DNA from: Clostridium sp. MSJ-8
Lineage (GTDB): Bacteria > Bacillota > Clostridia > Clostridiales > Clostridiaceae
Assembly (NCBI RefSeq): GCF_018918325.1
Contig: NZ_JAHLQH010000050.1
Span: 1-64,000, forward strand
Direction: 5' to 3'
DNA: 64,000 bases
Below are positions 29,528-39,186 of the stretch, in pieces. The translations under genes and the position numbers were made by a program. Below the pieces are notes generated by a model, which was not told where the DNA came from, searched no databases, and worked only from the letters and a program-made list of their open reading frames with translations. How positions within the stretch are numbered: the stretch's first letter is position 1; each line of letters opens with the position of its first letter.

Positions 29528-29571
29528 AAGCCAAAGGTGATAATTCATTTTTTGAATATTATCTTTGGCTT
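29528..29571 (+). other. Long hairpin between argH and argJ
   Basis: AAGCCAAAG (29528-29536) pairs with CTTTGGCTT (29563-29571). The stem continues inward with wobbles and one bulge to TTCA/TGAA around a T-rich loop. No T-tract follows, so it looks more like a processing or stabilising hairpin between argGH and argJBDF than a terminator. Confidence 0.5.
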
Positions 29572-29632
29572 CAATGAAAAAAAGAGTAAACTTTCTTTCA
29601 GCAAATTGTTGTTTAAATAAGGAGGTAAATAT

Positions 29633-30853
29633 ATGAACTACAAAGTTATAGACGGAAACGTTGCTTCTGCTAAAGGCTTCTTAGCATCTGGTATGAATTG
29701 TGGTGTTAAAGAAGGCTCTACTAAAAAAGATGTAGCGTTAATATATTCAGAAGTTCCTTGCGTTGGAGCTGGTATGTATACAAATAATAAAGTAAAATGT
29801 GCTCCTATATATGTTACAAAGGAACATTTACAAAATAGTAAGGCTCAGGCAATCATAGTTAATAGCGGAAATGCTAATTGTTGTACAGGACAACAAGGTA
29901 TAGATGCTGCAAAAGATATAGCTAAATGTGTAGCAGAAAACTTAAAATTAGATGTTAATGATGTACTAATTGCATCTACTGGCGTTATAGGAGTTCCTCT
30001 AGATGCTGAAATCATAAAAAAAGGTGTCCCTACACTAAAGGAAAAATTATCTAAAGTAGGTTCTGATGCTGCAGAAGCTATTATGACTACTGATACTGTA
30101 AAAAAAGAATGTGCAGTCACATTAACTTTAGATGGTAAAACAGTAACTATAGGAGCTATTGCAAAAGGTTCTGGAATGATCGAACCAAATATGGGGACAA
30201 TGCTTTCATTTATTTCAACAGATGCTAGTATAAGTGCTGATATGCTTAAAGAAGCTCTAAAGGAAGTTGTTAATGTAAGCTACAATAGAATAAGTGTAGA
30301 TGGAGACACTAGTACTAATGATACAGTATTAATATTAGCTAATGGTCTTGCTGAAAACACTACAATTTCAGAAAAAAATAATGACTACAATTCTTTTGTT
30401 GAAGCATTAAAATATGTAACTATTACTATATCTAAGATGCTTGCAAAAGATGGTGAAGGTGCTACAAAATTAATTGAATGTACAGTAAACGGATGTAGAA
30501 ATGACCAAGAAGGTGTTGTACTTGCTAAAAGTGTTATAACATCAAGCTTAGTAAAAACAGCAATGTTCGGTGCAGATGCTAACTGGGGACGTATATTATG
30601 TGCTTTAGGATATTCTGGTATTGATTTTGATCAAGAAGCTGTTGATGTTTACTTTGAGAACGAAGAAGGATCTATTATTGTATGTAAAAATGGTGCTTCT
30701 GTAGATTTTGATGAAGACTTTGCGAAAAAAATATTATTAAAATCAGAAATAACAATAAGAATAGAAATGAATTCAGGAAATTGTTCTGTAACAGCTTGGG
30801 GCTGCGACTTAACATATGATTATGTAAAGATAAACGGAGATTATAGAAGTTAA
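29633..30853 (+). CDS. argJ: Ornithine acetyltransferase/N-acetylglutamate synthase
   Basis: This 406-residue enzyme transfers acetyl from N-acetylornithine to glutamate, and in many bacteria it also makes N-acetylglutamate from acetyl-CoA. ArgJ cuts itself before a threonine nucleophile. Here that motif is KGSGMIEPNMGTML with Thr189, but the residue before it is Gly instead of the usual Ala. Other conserved parts are VNSGNANCCTG and ASTGVIG. AGGAGG stands 8 nt before the ATG. It begins the argJBDF block. Confidence 0.95.
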   Translation: MNYKVIDGNVASAKGFLASGMNCGVKEGSTKKDVALIYSEVPCVGAGMYTNNKVKCAPIYVTKEHLQNSKAQAIIVNSGNANCCTGQQGIDAAKDIAKCVAENLKLDVNDVLIASTGVIGVPLDAEIIKKGVPTLKEKLSKVGSDAAEAIMTTDTVKKECAVTLTLDGKTVTIGAIAKGSGMIEPNMGTMLSFISTDASISADMLKEALKEVVNVSYNRISVDGDTSTNDTVLILANGLAENTTISEKNNDYNSFVEALKYVTITISKMLAKDGEGATKLIECTVNGCRNDQEGVVLAKSVITSSLVKTAMFGADANWGRILCALGYSGIDFDQEAVDVYFENEEGSIIVCKNGASVDFDEDFAKKILLKSEITIRIEMNSGNCSVTAWGCDLTYDYVKINGDYRS

Positions 30854-30873
30854 TTTTTTAGGGGGAAAGTAAA

Positions 30874-31728
30874 ATGAATCTTACCGATCGTGCTAATATA
30901 CTCGTTCAATCATTACCATATATACAAAAGTATAACGGTAAAATAATAGTTGTAAAATATGGTGGAAACGCAATGATAAGCGAGGAACTTAGAGAAACTG
31001 TTATAAACGATATAGTTTTAATGAAATGTGTAGGTTTTAAACCAGTAGTTGTACATGGAGGTGGTCCTTATATCTCTTCTTTCTTAAAAAGATTAGGTGA
31101 GGAAAGCAAATTCATAAATGGTTTAAGATACACTGATGAGAAAACAATAGAAACTGTCCAAATGGTTCTTGGTGGAAAAGTTAATAAAGACCTAGTTGCT
31201 CTTATAGAAAAAGCTGGTGGAAAATCTATTGGTTTATGCGGAATGGATGGATCACTATTAAAAGCAAAAAAATTACAAGGTCCTGTTGACTTAGGATATG
31301 TTGGTGAAGTTACTGAAGTAAATACTGATGTAATAAATATGGCATTAAATTCAGACTATATCCCAGTTATCGGTAGTGTTGCTCTAGGGGAAGATGATAA
31401 TAATCTATACAATATAAACGCAGATACATGTGCTGCCAAGATTGCTTCTGCCCTAAAAGCTGAAAAATTAATTCTTCTTACTGATGTTTCAGGTGTTATG
31501 AGAGATCCTAACGATCCTGATTCACTTATTTCAGTATTAAGATTACATCAAGTACCAAAACTAACTTATGAAGGCGTAATAAAAGGTGGTATGATTCCAA
31601 AGATTGATTGTTGTGTTGAATCTATACGTATGGGTGTTGAAAGAGCTCATATAATAGATGGACGTGTCCCACATTCATTACTACTTGAATTATTCTCAAA
31701 TGAAGGTATAGGTACAATGATATATTAG
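30874..31728 (+). CDS. argB: Acetylglutamate kinase
   Basis: This 284-residue amino acid kinase phosphorylates N-acetylglutamate. It shows IIVVKYGGNAM for ATP binding, VVVHGGGPYISS for the substrate, and the C-terminal LLTDVSGVM and KGGMIPKI segments. It follows argJ by 20 nt and precedes argD by 12 nt. The next enzyme of the pathway, ArgC, is not encoded in the window. Confidence 0.96.
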   Translation: MNLTDRANILVQSLPYIQKYNGKIIVVKYGGNAMISEELRETVINDIVLMKCVGFKPVVVHGGGPYISSFLKRLGEESKFINGLRYTDEKTIETVQMVLGGKVNKDLVALIEKAGGKSIGLCGMDGSLLKAKKLQGPVDLGYVGEVTEVNTDVINMALNSDYIPVIGSVALGEDDNNLYNINADTCAAKIASALKAEKLILLTDVSGVMRDPNDPDSLISVLRLHQVPKLTYEGVIKGGMIPKIDCCVESIRMGVERAHIIDGRVPHSLLLELFSNEGIGTMIY

Positions 31729-31740
31729 GAGGTAAATATA

Positions 31741-32895
31741 ATGGAAAATTCTCTTATGAATACTTATGCTCCACTTGCACCAATTATAGAAAAAGGTGAA
31801 GGAACATATTTATTCGATACAGAAGGAAATAAATATTTAGATTTAACTAGTGGAATAGGAGTTAATTGTTTAGGTTATAATAATAAAAAATGGACTGATG
31901 CAGTTGAGAAGCAAATACATAAAGTTCAACACTGCTCTAACATATTTCTTAATCCAACTACTGTAGAATTATCTAACAAGATAACTAAACTATCTAACAT
32001 GTCTAAGGTATTCTTTGCGAACTCAGGTGCTGAAGCTAACGAAGGTGCTATTAAACTAGCTAGAAAATATAGTTTTGACAAATACGGCAAAGGAAGAAGC
32101 ACTATAATAACTCTTAAGGAATCTTTCCATGGTAGAACTATTACTACTCTTAAGGCAACAGGTCAACCAGAGAAGTTCCACAACTACTTCTTCCCTTTTA
32201 CTGAAGGTTTTAAGTATGTTGAAGCTAACAATGTTCAAGATCTTAAGGACAATATAACAGATGATGTATGTGCTATTATGATGGAAGCAATTCAAGGAGA
32301 AAGTGGAGTTACTCCATTATCAGATGATTTTGTAAATGCTGCTTATTCTATAGCAAAAGAAAAAGATATATTACTTATATTTGATGAAGTACAATGTGGT
32401 TTAGCTAGAAGTGGTAAACTATATGGATATAATTATTATGATGTAGAAGCTGATATAATCTCTCTTGCGAAGGGATTAGCAGGTGGTTTACCAATAGGTG
32501 CTGTATTATGTAATGAAAAATTATCTAATACATTTAAGCCTGGAGATCATGGCTCTACATTTGGGGGTAATCCTGTTTCTTGTGCTGCTGCTATTGCAGT
32601 TCTAGATACTATCGGAAACGAGAACTTCTATAAGAGCGTTGAAGAAAAAGGTAACCTTATCAAGAAACTTATAACAGATGCAAACTTAGATCAAGTTGTT
32701 GAAGTTCGTGGTCGTGGATTAATGATAGGTATCCAAGTAAAATGTAACCCTTCAGATATTCAGAAAAAATCCGTAGAAAAAGGTGTTTTAGTATTAACTG
32801 CCGGAAAAGATGTAATTAGACTATTACCACCTCTTACAATTTCTGAAGAAGAAATTAAATTCGGTATAGAAACACTTATTGAATTATTGAAGTAA
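31741..32895 (+). CDS. argD: Acetylornithine aminotransferase
   Basis: This 384-residue class III, PLP-dependent aminotransferase makes N-acetylornithine. It has FFANSGAEANEGAIKLAR for phosphate binding, FDEVQCGLARSGK with the PLP Asp, and SLAKGLAGGLPIGA with the Schiff-base lysine. AGGAGG lies 8 nt upstream of the ATG. Its place between argB and argF fixes the substrate. Confidence 0.95.
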   Translation: MENSLMNTYAPLAPIIEKGEGTYLFDTEGNKYLDLTSGIGVNCLGYNNKKWTDAVEKQIHKVQHCSNIFLNPTTVELSNKITKLSNMSKVFFANSGAEANEGAIKLARKYSFDKYGKGRSTIITLKESFHGRTITTLKATGQPEKFHNYFFPFTEGFKYVEANNVQDLKDNITDDVCAIMMEAIQGESGVTPLSDDFVNAAYSIAKEKDILLIFDEVQCGLARSGKLYGYNYYDVEADIISLAKGLAGGLPIGAVLCNEKLSNTFKPGDHGSTFGGNPVSCAAAIAVLDTIGNENFYKSVEEKGNLIKKLITDANLDQVVEVRGRGLMIGIQVKCNPSDIQKKSVEKGVLVLTAGKDVIRLLPPLTISEEEIKFGIETLIELLK

Positions 32896-32908
32896 TCAGG
32901 AGGTTTTC

Positions 32909-33835
32909 ATGAAACGAGATTTATTAAAGATGGATGATCTCTCAAAGGAAGAGATTTCAGAGATTCTTAATCTAGCAGACCAACTAAAATACGAACTAAA
33001 ACACGGAATTTCTCATGAGATACTAAAAGGCAAAACATTAGGAATGATATTTGAGAAAAGATCCACTAGAACTAGGGTATCATTTGAAACAGGTATGTAT
33101 CAATTAGGTGGTAATGCACCTTTCTTAAGTATACATGATCTTCAAATAGGTCGTGGAGAACCTATTGAAGATACTTCTAGAGTTCTATCTAGATTCGTTC
33201 AAGGAATTATGATAAGAACTTATTCACAAGAAGAAGTTGAAAAATTAGCAAAATATGCTACAGTTCCAGTTATTAATGGCTTGACAGACATGGAACATCC
33301 TTGCCAAGTTCTAGCTGATTTAATGACTATAAGAGAATACAAAAACATAATTGAAGGATTAAAGGTAGCTTATGTAGGTGATGGTAATAACATGGCCCAC
33401 TCTCTTATAATTGGATGCTTAAAAGTAGGAATGAATTTATCTATAGCATGTCCAAAGGCATACCTACCTAAAGAAGAATATATAACTAGAGGAAAAGAGC
33501 TTGCAGCTATTGAGAATACAACTTTTGCTATATGTGATTCTCCTATAGATGCTGTAAAAGACGCTGATGTTGTAATTACAGATGCTTGGATTAGTATGGG
33601 ACATGAAGATGAAGCAGATAATAAAATAAAAGCCTTTGAAGGATATCAAGTTAATGAGAAATTATTATCTTATGCAAAATCTAACGCAATGGTACTTCAT
33701 TGTCTTCCAGCTCATAGAGGCCAAGAAATATCTGCAGAAGTTCTAGAAGAACATGCTGATGAGATATTTGACGAATCAGAAAATAGATTACATGCTCAAA
33801 AAGCAGTACTTGTAAAACTTATGAAAAACAATTAA
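32909..33835 (+). CDS. argF: Ornithine carbamoyltransferase
   Basis: This 308-residue transferase converts ornithine and carbamoyl phosphate to citrulline. It has the carbamoyl phosphate loop KRSTRTRVSFE, the DMEHPCQ region and the ornithine-binding HCLPAHRGQE. It ends the arginine cluster; carbamoyl phosphate synthase genes are not nearby. The AGGAGG site overlaps the region just after argD. Confidence 0.96.
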   Translation: MKRDLLKMDDLSKEEISEILNLADQLKYELKHGISHEILKGKTLGMIFEKRSTRTRVSFETGMYQLGGNAPFLSIHDLQIGRGEPIEDTSRVLSRFVQGIMIRTYSQEEVEKLAKYATVPVINGLTDMEHPCQVLADLMTIREYKNIIEGLKVAYVGDGNNMAHSLIIGCLKVGMNLSIACPKAYLPKEEYITRGKELAAIENTTFAICDSPIDAVKDADVVITDAWISMGHEDEADNKIKAFEGYQVNEKLLSYAKSNAMVLHCLPAHRGQEISAEVLEEHADEIFDESENRLHAQKAVLVKLMKNN

Positions 33836-33853
33836 GTTTTTTTAATTAGTTCT

Positions 33854-33881
33854 TTGCAATTTAAGAAATAAAAGTTATAAT
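33854..33881 (+). promoter_or_regulatory. Promoter of the aldolase gene
   Basis: TTGCAA (33854-33859), 16 nt and TATAAT (33876-33881) lie about 120 nt before the aldolase. The leader between holds small stems, among them TAGTGG/CCACTA and GATAC/GTATC, but no terminator. Confidence 0.6.
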
Positions 33882-34002
33882 AGTAGTGGAACTTATATTA
33901 TCCCTTGTGGACTATATATGTCCCACTATAAAACTTTTATACTTTTGTATAAACTCAGATACATTTTGTATCTAAATATATTATAAATTGGAGGTTTAGT
34001 TT

Positions 34003-34866
34003 ATGTTAGTTTCAGCTAAAGAAATGTTAAACAAAGCTAGAGAAGGAAAATACGCTGTAGGTCAATTTAACATCAACAACTTAGAATGGACAAAAGCTAT
34101 TTTATTAACAGCACAAGAAAATAATTCACCAGTTATCTTAGGAGTATCTGAAGGAGCTGGAAAGTACATGGGTGGATACCATGCTGTAGTTGGTATGGTT
34201 AAAGGATTAATGCAAGACTTAAACATCACTGTACCAGTTGCTCTACACTTAGATCACGGCTCATATGAAGGAGCTTACAAATGTATCGAAGCTGGATTCT
34301 CTTCAGTAATGTTCGATGGTTCTCACTATCCAATAAACGAAAACATCGAAAAGAGTACTAAGATTATCGCTGATGCATCTGCAAAGGGAATCTCTGTAGA
34401 ATGTGAAGTTGGATCAATCGGTGGAGAAGAAGATGGAGTTATCGGTGCTGGAGAAGTTGCTGATCCTAAAGAATGTAAATTAATAGCTGATTTAGGAGTA
34501 ACTATGCTTGCTGCTGGAATCGGAAATATCCACGGAAAATATCCTGCAAACTGGAAGGGATTAGACTTCGAAGCTCTTGAAAACATCAAGAAAGAAGTTG
34601 GAGATATGCCATTAGTTCTTCACGGTGGTACTGGTATCCCTGCAGATATGATCAAGAAAGCAATATCATTAGGAGTTGCTAAGATCAACGTTAACACTGA
34701 ATGTCAATTAGCTTTCGCTGCTGCTACAAGAAAATATATAGAAGCTGGTAAGGACTTAGAAGGAAAAGGATTCGACCCTAGAAAACTTCTTGCTCCTGGT
34801 TTCGAAGCTATAAAAGAAACAGTTAAAGAAAAAATGGAATTATTCGGTTCAATTAACAGAGCTTAA
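34003..34866 (+). CDS. fba: Fructose-bisphosphate aldolase, class II
   Basis: This 287-residue, zinc-dependent enzyme splits fructose 1,6-bisphosphate in glycolysis. Zinc ligands lie in HLDHGSYEG and the two later histidines in NIHGKYP and LVLHGGTG. The phosphate-binding end KINVNTECQ follows. It starts with ATG after GGAGG. It uses more C-ending codons (ATC, AAC, TTC, CAC) than its neighbours, a sign of high expression, not of transfer. It is a single-gene unit with its own promoter and terminator. Confidence 0.97.
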   Translation: MLVSAKEMLNKAREGKYAVGQFNINNLEWTKAILLTAQENNSPVILGVSEGAGKYMGGYHAVVGMVKGLMQDLNITVPVALHLDHGSYEGAYKCIEAGFSSVMFDGSHYPINENIEKSTKIIADASAKGISVECEVGSIGGEEDGVIGAGEVADPKECKLIADLGVTMLAAGIGNIHGKYPANWKGLDFEALENIKKEVGDMPLVLHGGTGIPADMIKKAISLGVAKINVNTECQLAFAAATRKYIEAGKDLEGKGFDPRKLLAPGFEAIKETVKEKMELFGSINRA

Positions 34867-34879
34867 TTTCCGCAAACTT

Positions 34880-34915
34880 AAGAGGACTTGTTAACATAAC
34901 AAGTCCTCTTTTTTT
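34880..34915 (+). terminator. Terminator after fba
   Basis: AAGAGGACTTGTTA (34880-34893) and TAACAAGTCCTCTT (34897-34910) are perfectly complementary around 3 nt and run into a T-tract. Confidence 0.95.
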
Positions 34916-34937
34916 ACTTTATAGAAAATAATATTGT

Positions 34938-35369
34938 TTATTGTAGAGAAATATCTCCAGAATAAGAAAGTACTACTTTTAATAATCTTATTAATTCTTT
35001 AGTATCATCTTGACCTAAAATCTTAAATAATCCTTGATATTCATTTCTTATATATTTTCTTTTCTCTTCTGCTTCTATTCGTCCATTATCAGTAATAGAT
35101 ACAATAACCCTTCTTAAATCATTCTCATCTCTAAAACGTCTTATCATACCTTTAGCCTCTAAGCTCTTAAGTATATCAGTCATTCTTCCAGGAACTACAT
35201 GTAATTGTTCTGTTAATGCTCCTGCACTTTCATTATTCTTAACATATGCAAGATATCTAAGAACTCCATACTCTCCCCTTATACTATCTTGAACTGTTCT
35301 GTTTATCTTTCTATTTAAAAGCTCTGCTAATAAATTATATAATTCTTCTCCTAAGTTTTCCTCTGTCAT
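34938..35369 (-). CDS. MarR-family transcriptional regulator
   Basis: This 143-residue regulator has the MarR winged helix (GALTEQLHVVPGRMTDILKS as the helix-turn-helix, then the wing FRDENDLRRVIVSIT) between dimerisation helices. It lies 19 nt downstream of the NRPS-like gene in the same operon. Two palindromes with TTCG..CGAA arms in the promoter of that operon are likely its operators, so it probably represses its own transcription and responds to a small ligand. I choose the ATG at 35369 with GGAGG 6 nt upstream; an ATG four codons earlier overlaps that site. Confidence 0.85.
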   Translation of the reverse strand: MTEENLGEELYNLLAELLNRKINRTVQDSIRGEYGVLRYLAYVKNNESAGALTEQLHVVPGRMTDILKSLEAKGMIRRFRDENDLRRVIVSITDNGRIEAEEKRKYIRNEYQGLFKILGQDDTKELIRLLKVVLSYSGDISLQ

Positions 35370-35388
35370 AACTTCCTCCATAAATATA

Positions 35389-38300
35389 TTAATTAATTTT
35401 ATTTATAACTGAAGGTACTAACATCTTTGAACATTTCTCTTCTATATAGTTCTTCAATGCTTCTATATCTATATCATGAATAAGCTTTATATCAGCTATT
35501 AAGCTCATTTCATTAATATTCTTATCATAACATAAATAACTATCTGCATATTCGATACCATTATATTCTAGTAATGTATCATTTAAACTCTTCAAATCAT
35601 AATATTTACGTCCATGAATTCCATCTGTTAATACAACTTTACCACTATTTTCTAAAAAGTCAACTGATCCATCCTTTAATATTCTTGCAATCTTATTAGT
35701 TCTATATAGCGTACCAATTCCATACGGATTCTGAATCTCTTCATCATAATAAAATGGTTTATAATCCATTATAAATAATCTACCATAAGCACCATATGGT
35801 TTCTTATTGTATTCATCATCTAAAACATATACCTTTATAGGTAAATCTTCATCTAAATTGTTATCTACTAGATTATCTCCTAACTCCCTATTTAAAATTG
35901 AAACAGTTGTATAGAAATGTTTAGGAAATACTTCTTGAGGTAAATAATTCTTTAATCTCCTTACAGATCTCTCTTGCATAATTCCAATTAATATATTTTC
36001 ATAACATTGTAAAAATATCTCTAACTGCTCTCTATCAAACCTATTTTCATAATATCTCAATTCTGTATAATATCCTTTATCATCATACATAACCTGCATA
36101 TGAAATGGTAGAGAATCTAACTGTAGTTTAATTTTTTCTACTTCTGCATCACCTATTTTATTGATGTTTAATATATCTCCTTGGAATTGAAAGAACATTT
36201 CTCCTTCACGTGGTGCTGCTACAAAACATTGCATAGTGTTCATTATTTGCTTACTTGTTTTCTTTAGTAATTCTATTACTCTCTCATGAGGTACTTGTGT
36301 ATAACGACAATAATAAGTAAGGAATAATGGTCCTGCAAGTCTAGTCCATCTACTATCAGTTCTTCCACTATGAATACTGTTGCTAAACACATCCTTTTCA
36401 TCACTAAATAAACTTATACAATAATTAAAAGCTGTAAGGAATATTACATTCTCAGATATTCCATTCTTCTTACAGAAATTAATTACCTCTTCTCTTACAA
36501 TATTATTAAATCTTTTATTAATTACAGAATTTATTTCTTTTAAATACTCTCCATTGTTTTTCTTATTTAGGATACTTCTATTTAACTTTATACCCTTTAG
36601 TAAATTATCAAAGTACTCTAGATTCTTAGGTCTAATACCCATCTTTTCTCTATTCTGCTCTTCTAATATATATTCATAGAAGGTATAGCTTTCCTTTTCT
36701 ACAGCCTCACCACAATATATCTTATTAACATCTTCTAATAAGATATTCATAGTTATACCATCTCCCATAATATGAGCAACATCAAAAAATAAATACTTAG
36801 CTTCTTCTGTTTTAAACAAATATATATGAAATAAATTATCATCTTCTGTATATGCATAAGGAACTAATATCTCTTTTAATCTATCTTTCCATTCAGCTTC
36901 TGTTAAATTAATTATAGGAATATCTATAACCCTAGAATCATCTCTATATACACTATATCCTTTTTCACCTAACTTGATTATAGCCTTTAATCCTGGATGA
37001 ATATCTATGGTCTTCTCTATAGATCTTTTTAATCTCTTCAAGTCAACACTATTACTTAATTTAAAGGTAAAAGGAAGGTTGCCAGTAGTATTTCCTTTTA
37101 TTATATAGGCAAAGTATTTTTGCATACCAGTAAGAGGATATACTTCTCTTTTACTCAAATCTAAATCATATTTTTCTCTTTGACTATTTAAATAATTTTC
37201 TATCTTTAATATAGTATTATTTTCTAGTAAATCATTGAAGGTTATAACTTTATTAAGTTTATTATGAATTTCTTCTATTAATAATACACTGCCTAATGAG
37301 TCCAATCCAAAATCATATATATTCTCATCTATTCCAAATAATTTATTACCAACTAGCCCTCTTATTATGTCATATAACTTTTGTTGTAATTCTGTTTCAG
37401 GCTTACGAATGCTTTGTAATTTCTTTTTATCTGATATCTTTTTATCAAAAAATTTCTGACGAATTATTTTCTTAGATGAAGTTTTTTCAAATGGCTCTGT
37501 TCTAATAGTGAATTGTGATATCTTTTGATATGAAGGTAATTCCTTATTATGTTTATTGATTATTTGCCTTAATTCATCCTCTATATCATCAACATTAGAT
37601 ACTGATGCATATTTATAATTAGGATATATTTCTGCTGCAATAACATCTTCAGCTCCATATACTAAGATTTCTGATATAAGTAATTCTCCATCAAATATAT
37701 TCTCAATAGCTTCTGGAGAAACATTCTCTCCATTACTAAGAATAATCAAATTCTTCTTACGTCCTGTCAAATGCAAGAAATTTTCCTCATCAACAAATCC
37801 TAAATCCCCAGTTCTCAAATATCCATCTTCTGTTATAACCTCTGCTGTTTTATCAGGCTCTTTATAATACCCCATCATTACAGATGGACTTTTAACTTGA
37901 ATTTCTCCATCAACTACTCTAACACTACACCTATCTACTATTCTCCCAACTGATGAAAGCTTATCTAATCTACTATAATCAGGTACTGAAATCTTAGGAG
38001 AACACTCTGACATTCCATATCCCTGACCTATAACTATTCCTAAATCTGCATAATTCCTTGCTAGTTCTTCTGATAGATATCCACCACCACTTATTATTTT
38101 GTGCAAATTAGCTCCCAGAACCTCTTCTTTAGCTTCTTCTTTTGTCATAAAGGGATTTTGTTCTAATGTAATTGCTATCTTATTGTATAAAACCTTTGCC
38201 ATCATAGGAACTACTCGAATTGCTGTTGGTGCAAATAGCTTGATAGAATATAGCATCTTAGATAATTCATTATTTATGCACAATATATTTCCATATCTTA

Positions 38301-39018
38301 CAACCATAAGAACATCGCCATTTATACAGAAAATATGATGAATAGGTAATACATTAAGAAATACTTGAGTTCCTGGCTTCTCTTTTTCATTACTACAAAA
38401 AGCATTATCTATAAGATTCCTATGAGATAACATAACTCCTTTTCCTCTTCCTGTAGTTCCTGAAGTAAATATGATTATTGCACATTCTTCTTCCTGAACA
38501 TCTGATACATATTCATATCCTCTATATCTATCTAAAATATTTTCTACGCACTCTATATGATTAACATCTTGCATACATATATATTCATCTATTCTAGGAC
38601 ATCTCTCTTTTATAATGTCTATATGAGAATTATGTTCCCAATCATAAAATATTACATCAACATCTGAACGATTAATATAATCTACAAGTGTCTCCTTTGG
38701 AAGATTAACATCTAATGGAATTGCAACAGCACCAGTTCTAATTATTCCAAAAAATGATACTAAAAATTCATAACTACATTTACCTAGTATTGCAACATGA
38801 ACTTTATCCTTTTTCTCTTTGTTCTTATTATTAACCCACGATGCTATAGCACTACTATCAATTAATAAATCTTCATATGACTTTTCATAAATTATCTCAT
38901 TTTTTTCGTAACGTAAAAATGGATTGTCACCATATAACCTTCCTGCATTTTCTATTAAATCATTAATTGTTCTAGTATTCTCTAATGTCATCTCTTGTTT
39001 CATTGTTTCTAAAATCAT
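35389..39018 (-). CDS. NRPS-like megaenzyme: acyl-activating, carrier, condensation and vestigial adenylation domains
   Basis: This 1209-residue protein has four parts. Residues ~1-535 are an AMP-forming acyl/aminoacyl ligase (IIIFTSGTTGRGKGVMLSH, GQGYGMSECSP, LRTGDLG, GRKKNLIILSNGENVSPEAI), closer to fatty acyl ligases than to amino acid A-domains. Residues ~545-625 are a carrier domain with the phosphopantetheine serine in GLDSLGS. Residues ~635-1040 are a condensation domain whose active site reads AHIMGDG; the catalytic second His is kept and the first is Ala. The last ~160 residues resemble only the C-terminal half of another A-domain (GTLYRTNKIARILKDGSV...). No thioesterase or partner module is nearby. 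It could join an activated acyl group to an amine. The start at 39018 follows GGGGGA. Confidence 0.75.
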   Translation of the reverse strand: MILETMKQEMTLENTRTINDLIENAGRLYGDNPFLRYEKNEIIYEKSYEDLLIDSSAIASWVNNKNKEKKDKVHVAILGKCSYEFLVSFFGIIRTGAVAIPLDVNLPKETLVDYINRSDVDVIFYDWEHNSHIDIIKERCPRIDEYICMQDVNHIECVENILDRYRGYEYVSDVQEEECAIIIFTSGTTGRGKGVMLSHRNLIDNAFCSNEKEKPGTQVFLNVLPIHHIFCINGDVLMVVRYGNILCINNELSKMLYSIKLFAPTAIRVVPMMAKVLYNKIAITLEQNPFMTKEEAKEEVLGANLHKIISGGGYLSEELARNYADLGIVIGQGYGMSECSPKISVPDYSRLDKLSSVGRIVDRCSVRVVDGEIQVKSPSVMMGYYKEPDKTAEVITEDGYLRTGDLGFVDEENFLHLTGRKKNLIILSNGENVSPEAIENIFDGELLISEILVYGAEDVIAAEIYPNYKYASVSNVDDIEDELRQIINKHNKELPSYQKISQFTIRTEPFEKTSSKKIIRQKFFDKKISDKKKLQSIRKPETELQQKLYDIIRGLVGNKLFGIDENIYDFGLDSLGSVLLIEEIHNKLNKVITFNDLLENNTILKIENYLNSQREKYDLDLSKREVYPLTGMQKYFAYIIKGNTTGNLPFTFKLSNSVDLKRLKRSIEKTIDIHPGLKAIIKLGEKGYSVYRDDSRVIDIPIINLTEAEWKDRLKEILVPYAYTEDDNLFHIYLFKTEEAKYLFFDVAHIMGDGITMNILLEDVNKIYCGEAVEKESYTFYEYILEEQNREKMGIRPKNLEYFDNLLKGIKLNRSILNKKNNGEYLKEINSVINKRFNNIVREEVINFCKKNGISENVIFLTAFNYCISLFSDEKDVFSNSIHSGRTDSRWTRLAGPLFLTYYCRYTQVPHERVIELLKKTSKQIMNTMQCFVAAPREGEMFFQFQGDILNINKIGDAEVEKIKLQLDSLPFHMQVMYDDKGYYTELRYYENRFDREQLEIFLQCYENILIGIMQERSVRRLKNYLPQEVFPKHFYTTVSILNRELGDNLVDNNLDEDLPIKVYVLDDEYNKKPYGAYGRLFIMDYKPFYYDEEIQNPYGIGTLYRTNKIARILKDGSVDFLENSGKVVLTDGIHGRKYYDLKSLNDTLLEYNGIEYADSYLCYDKNINEMSLIADIKLIHDIDIEALKNYIEEKCSKMLVPSVINKIN

Positions 39019-39059
39019 AATTGTTCCCCCTTTTATAACCACTAATTTTAAGAATTTTA

Positions 39060-39145
39060 TTTCGCAATACGAAACATTACTTTTCTTATTTCCTTAAAAT
39101 TACATATATATTATATATTAAAGCATTTTAGTTCGCAATGCGAAA
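39060..39145 (-). promoter_or_regulatory. NRPS-like operon promoter with two MarR-type operators
   Basis: Two copies of TTCGCAAT(A/G)CGAAA lie at 39061-39074 and 39132-39145, each palindromic around TTCG..CGAA. A minus-strand promoter with TTGCGA (39138-39133), 17 nt and TATAAT (39115-39110) has its -35 box inside the upstream copy. The other copy is in the leader, just before the ribosome site. A MarR dimer at both would block initiation and elongation. Confidence 0.7.
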
Positions 39146-39186
39146 TATTATTTTTATTTACTTTTTATTATTAAATTGTTCTTAAT

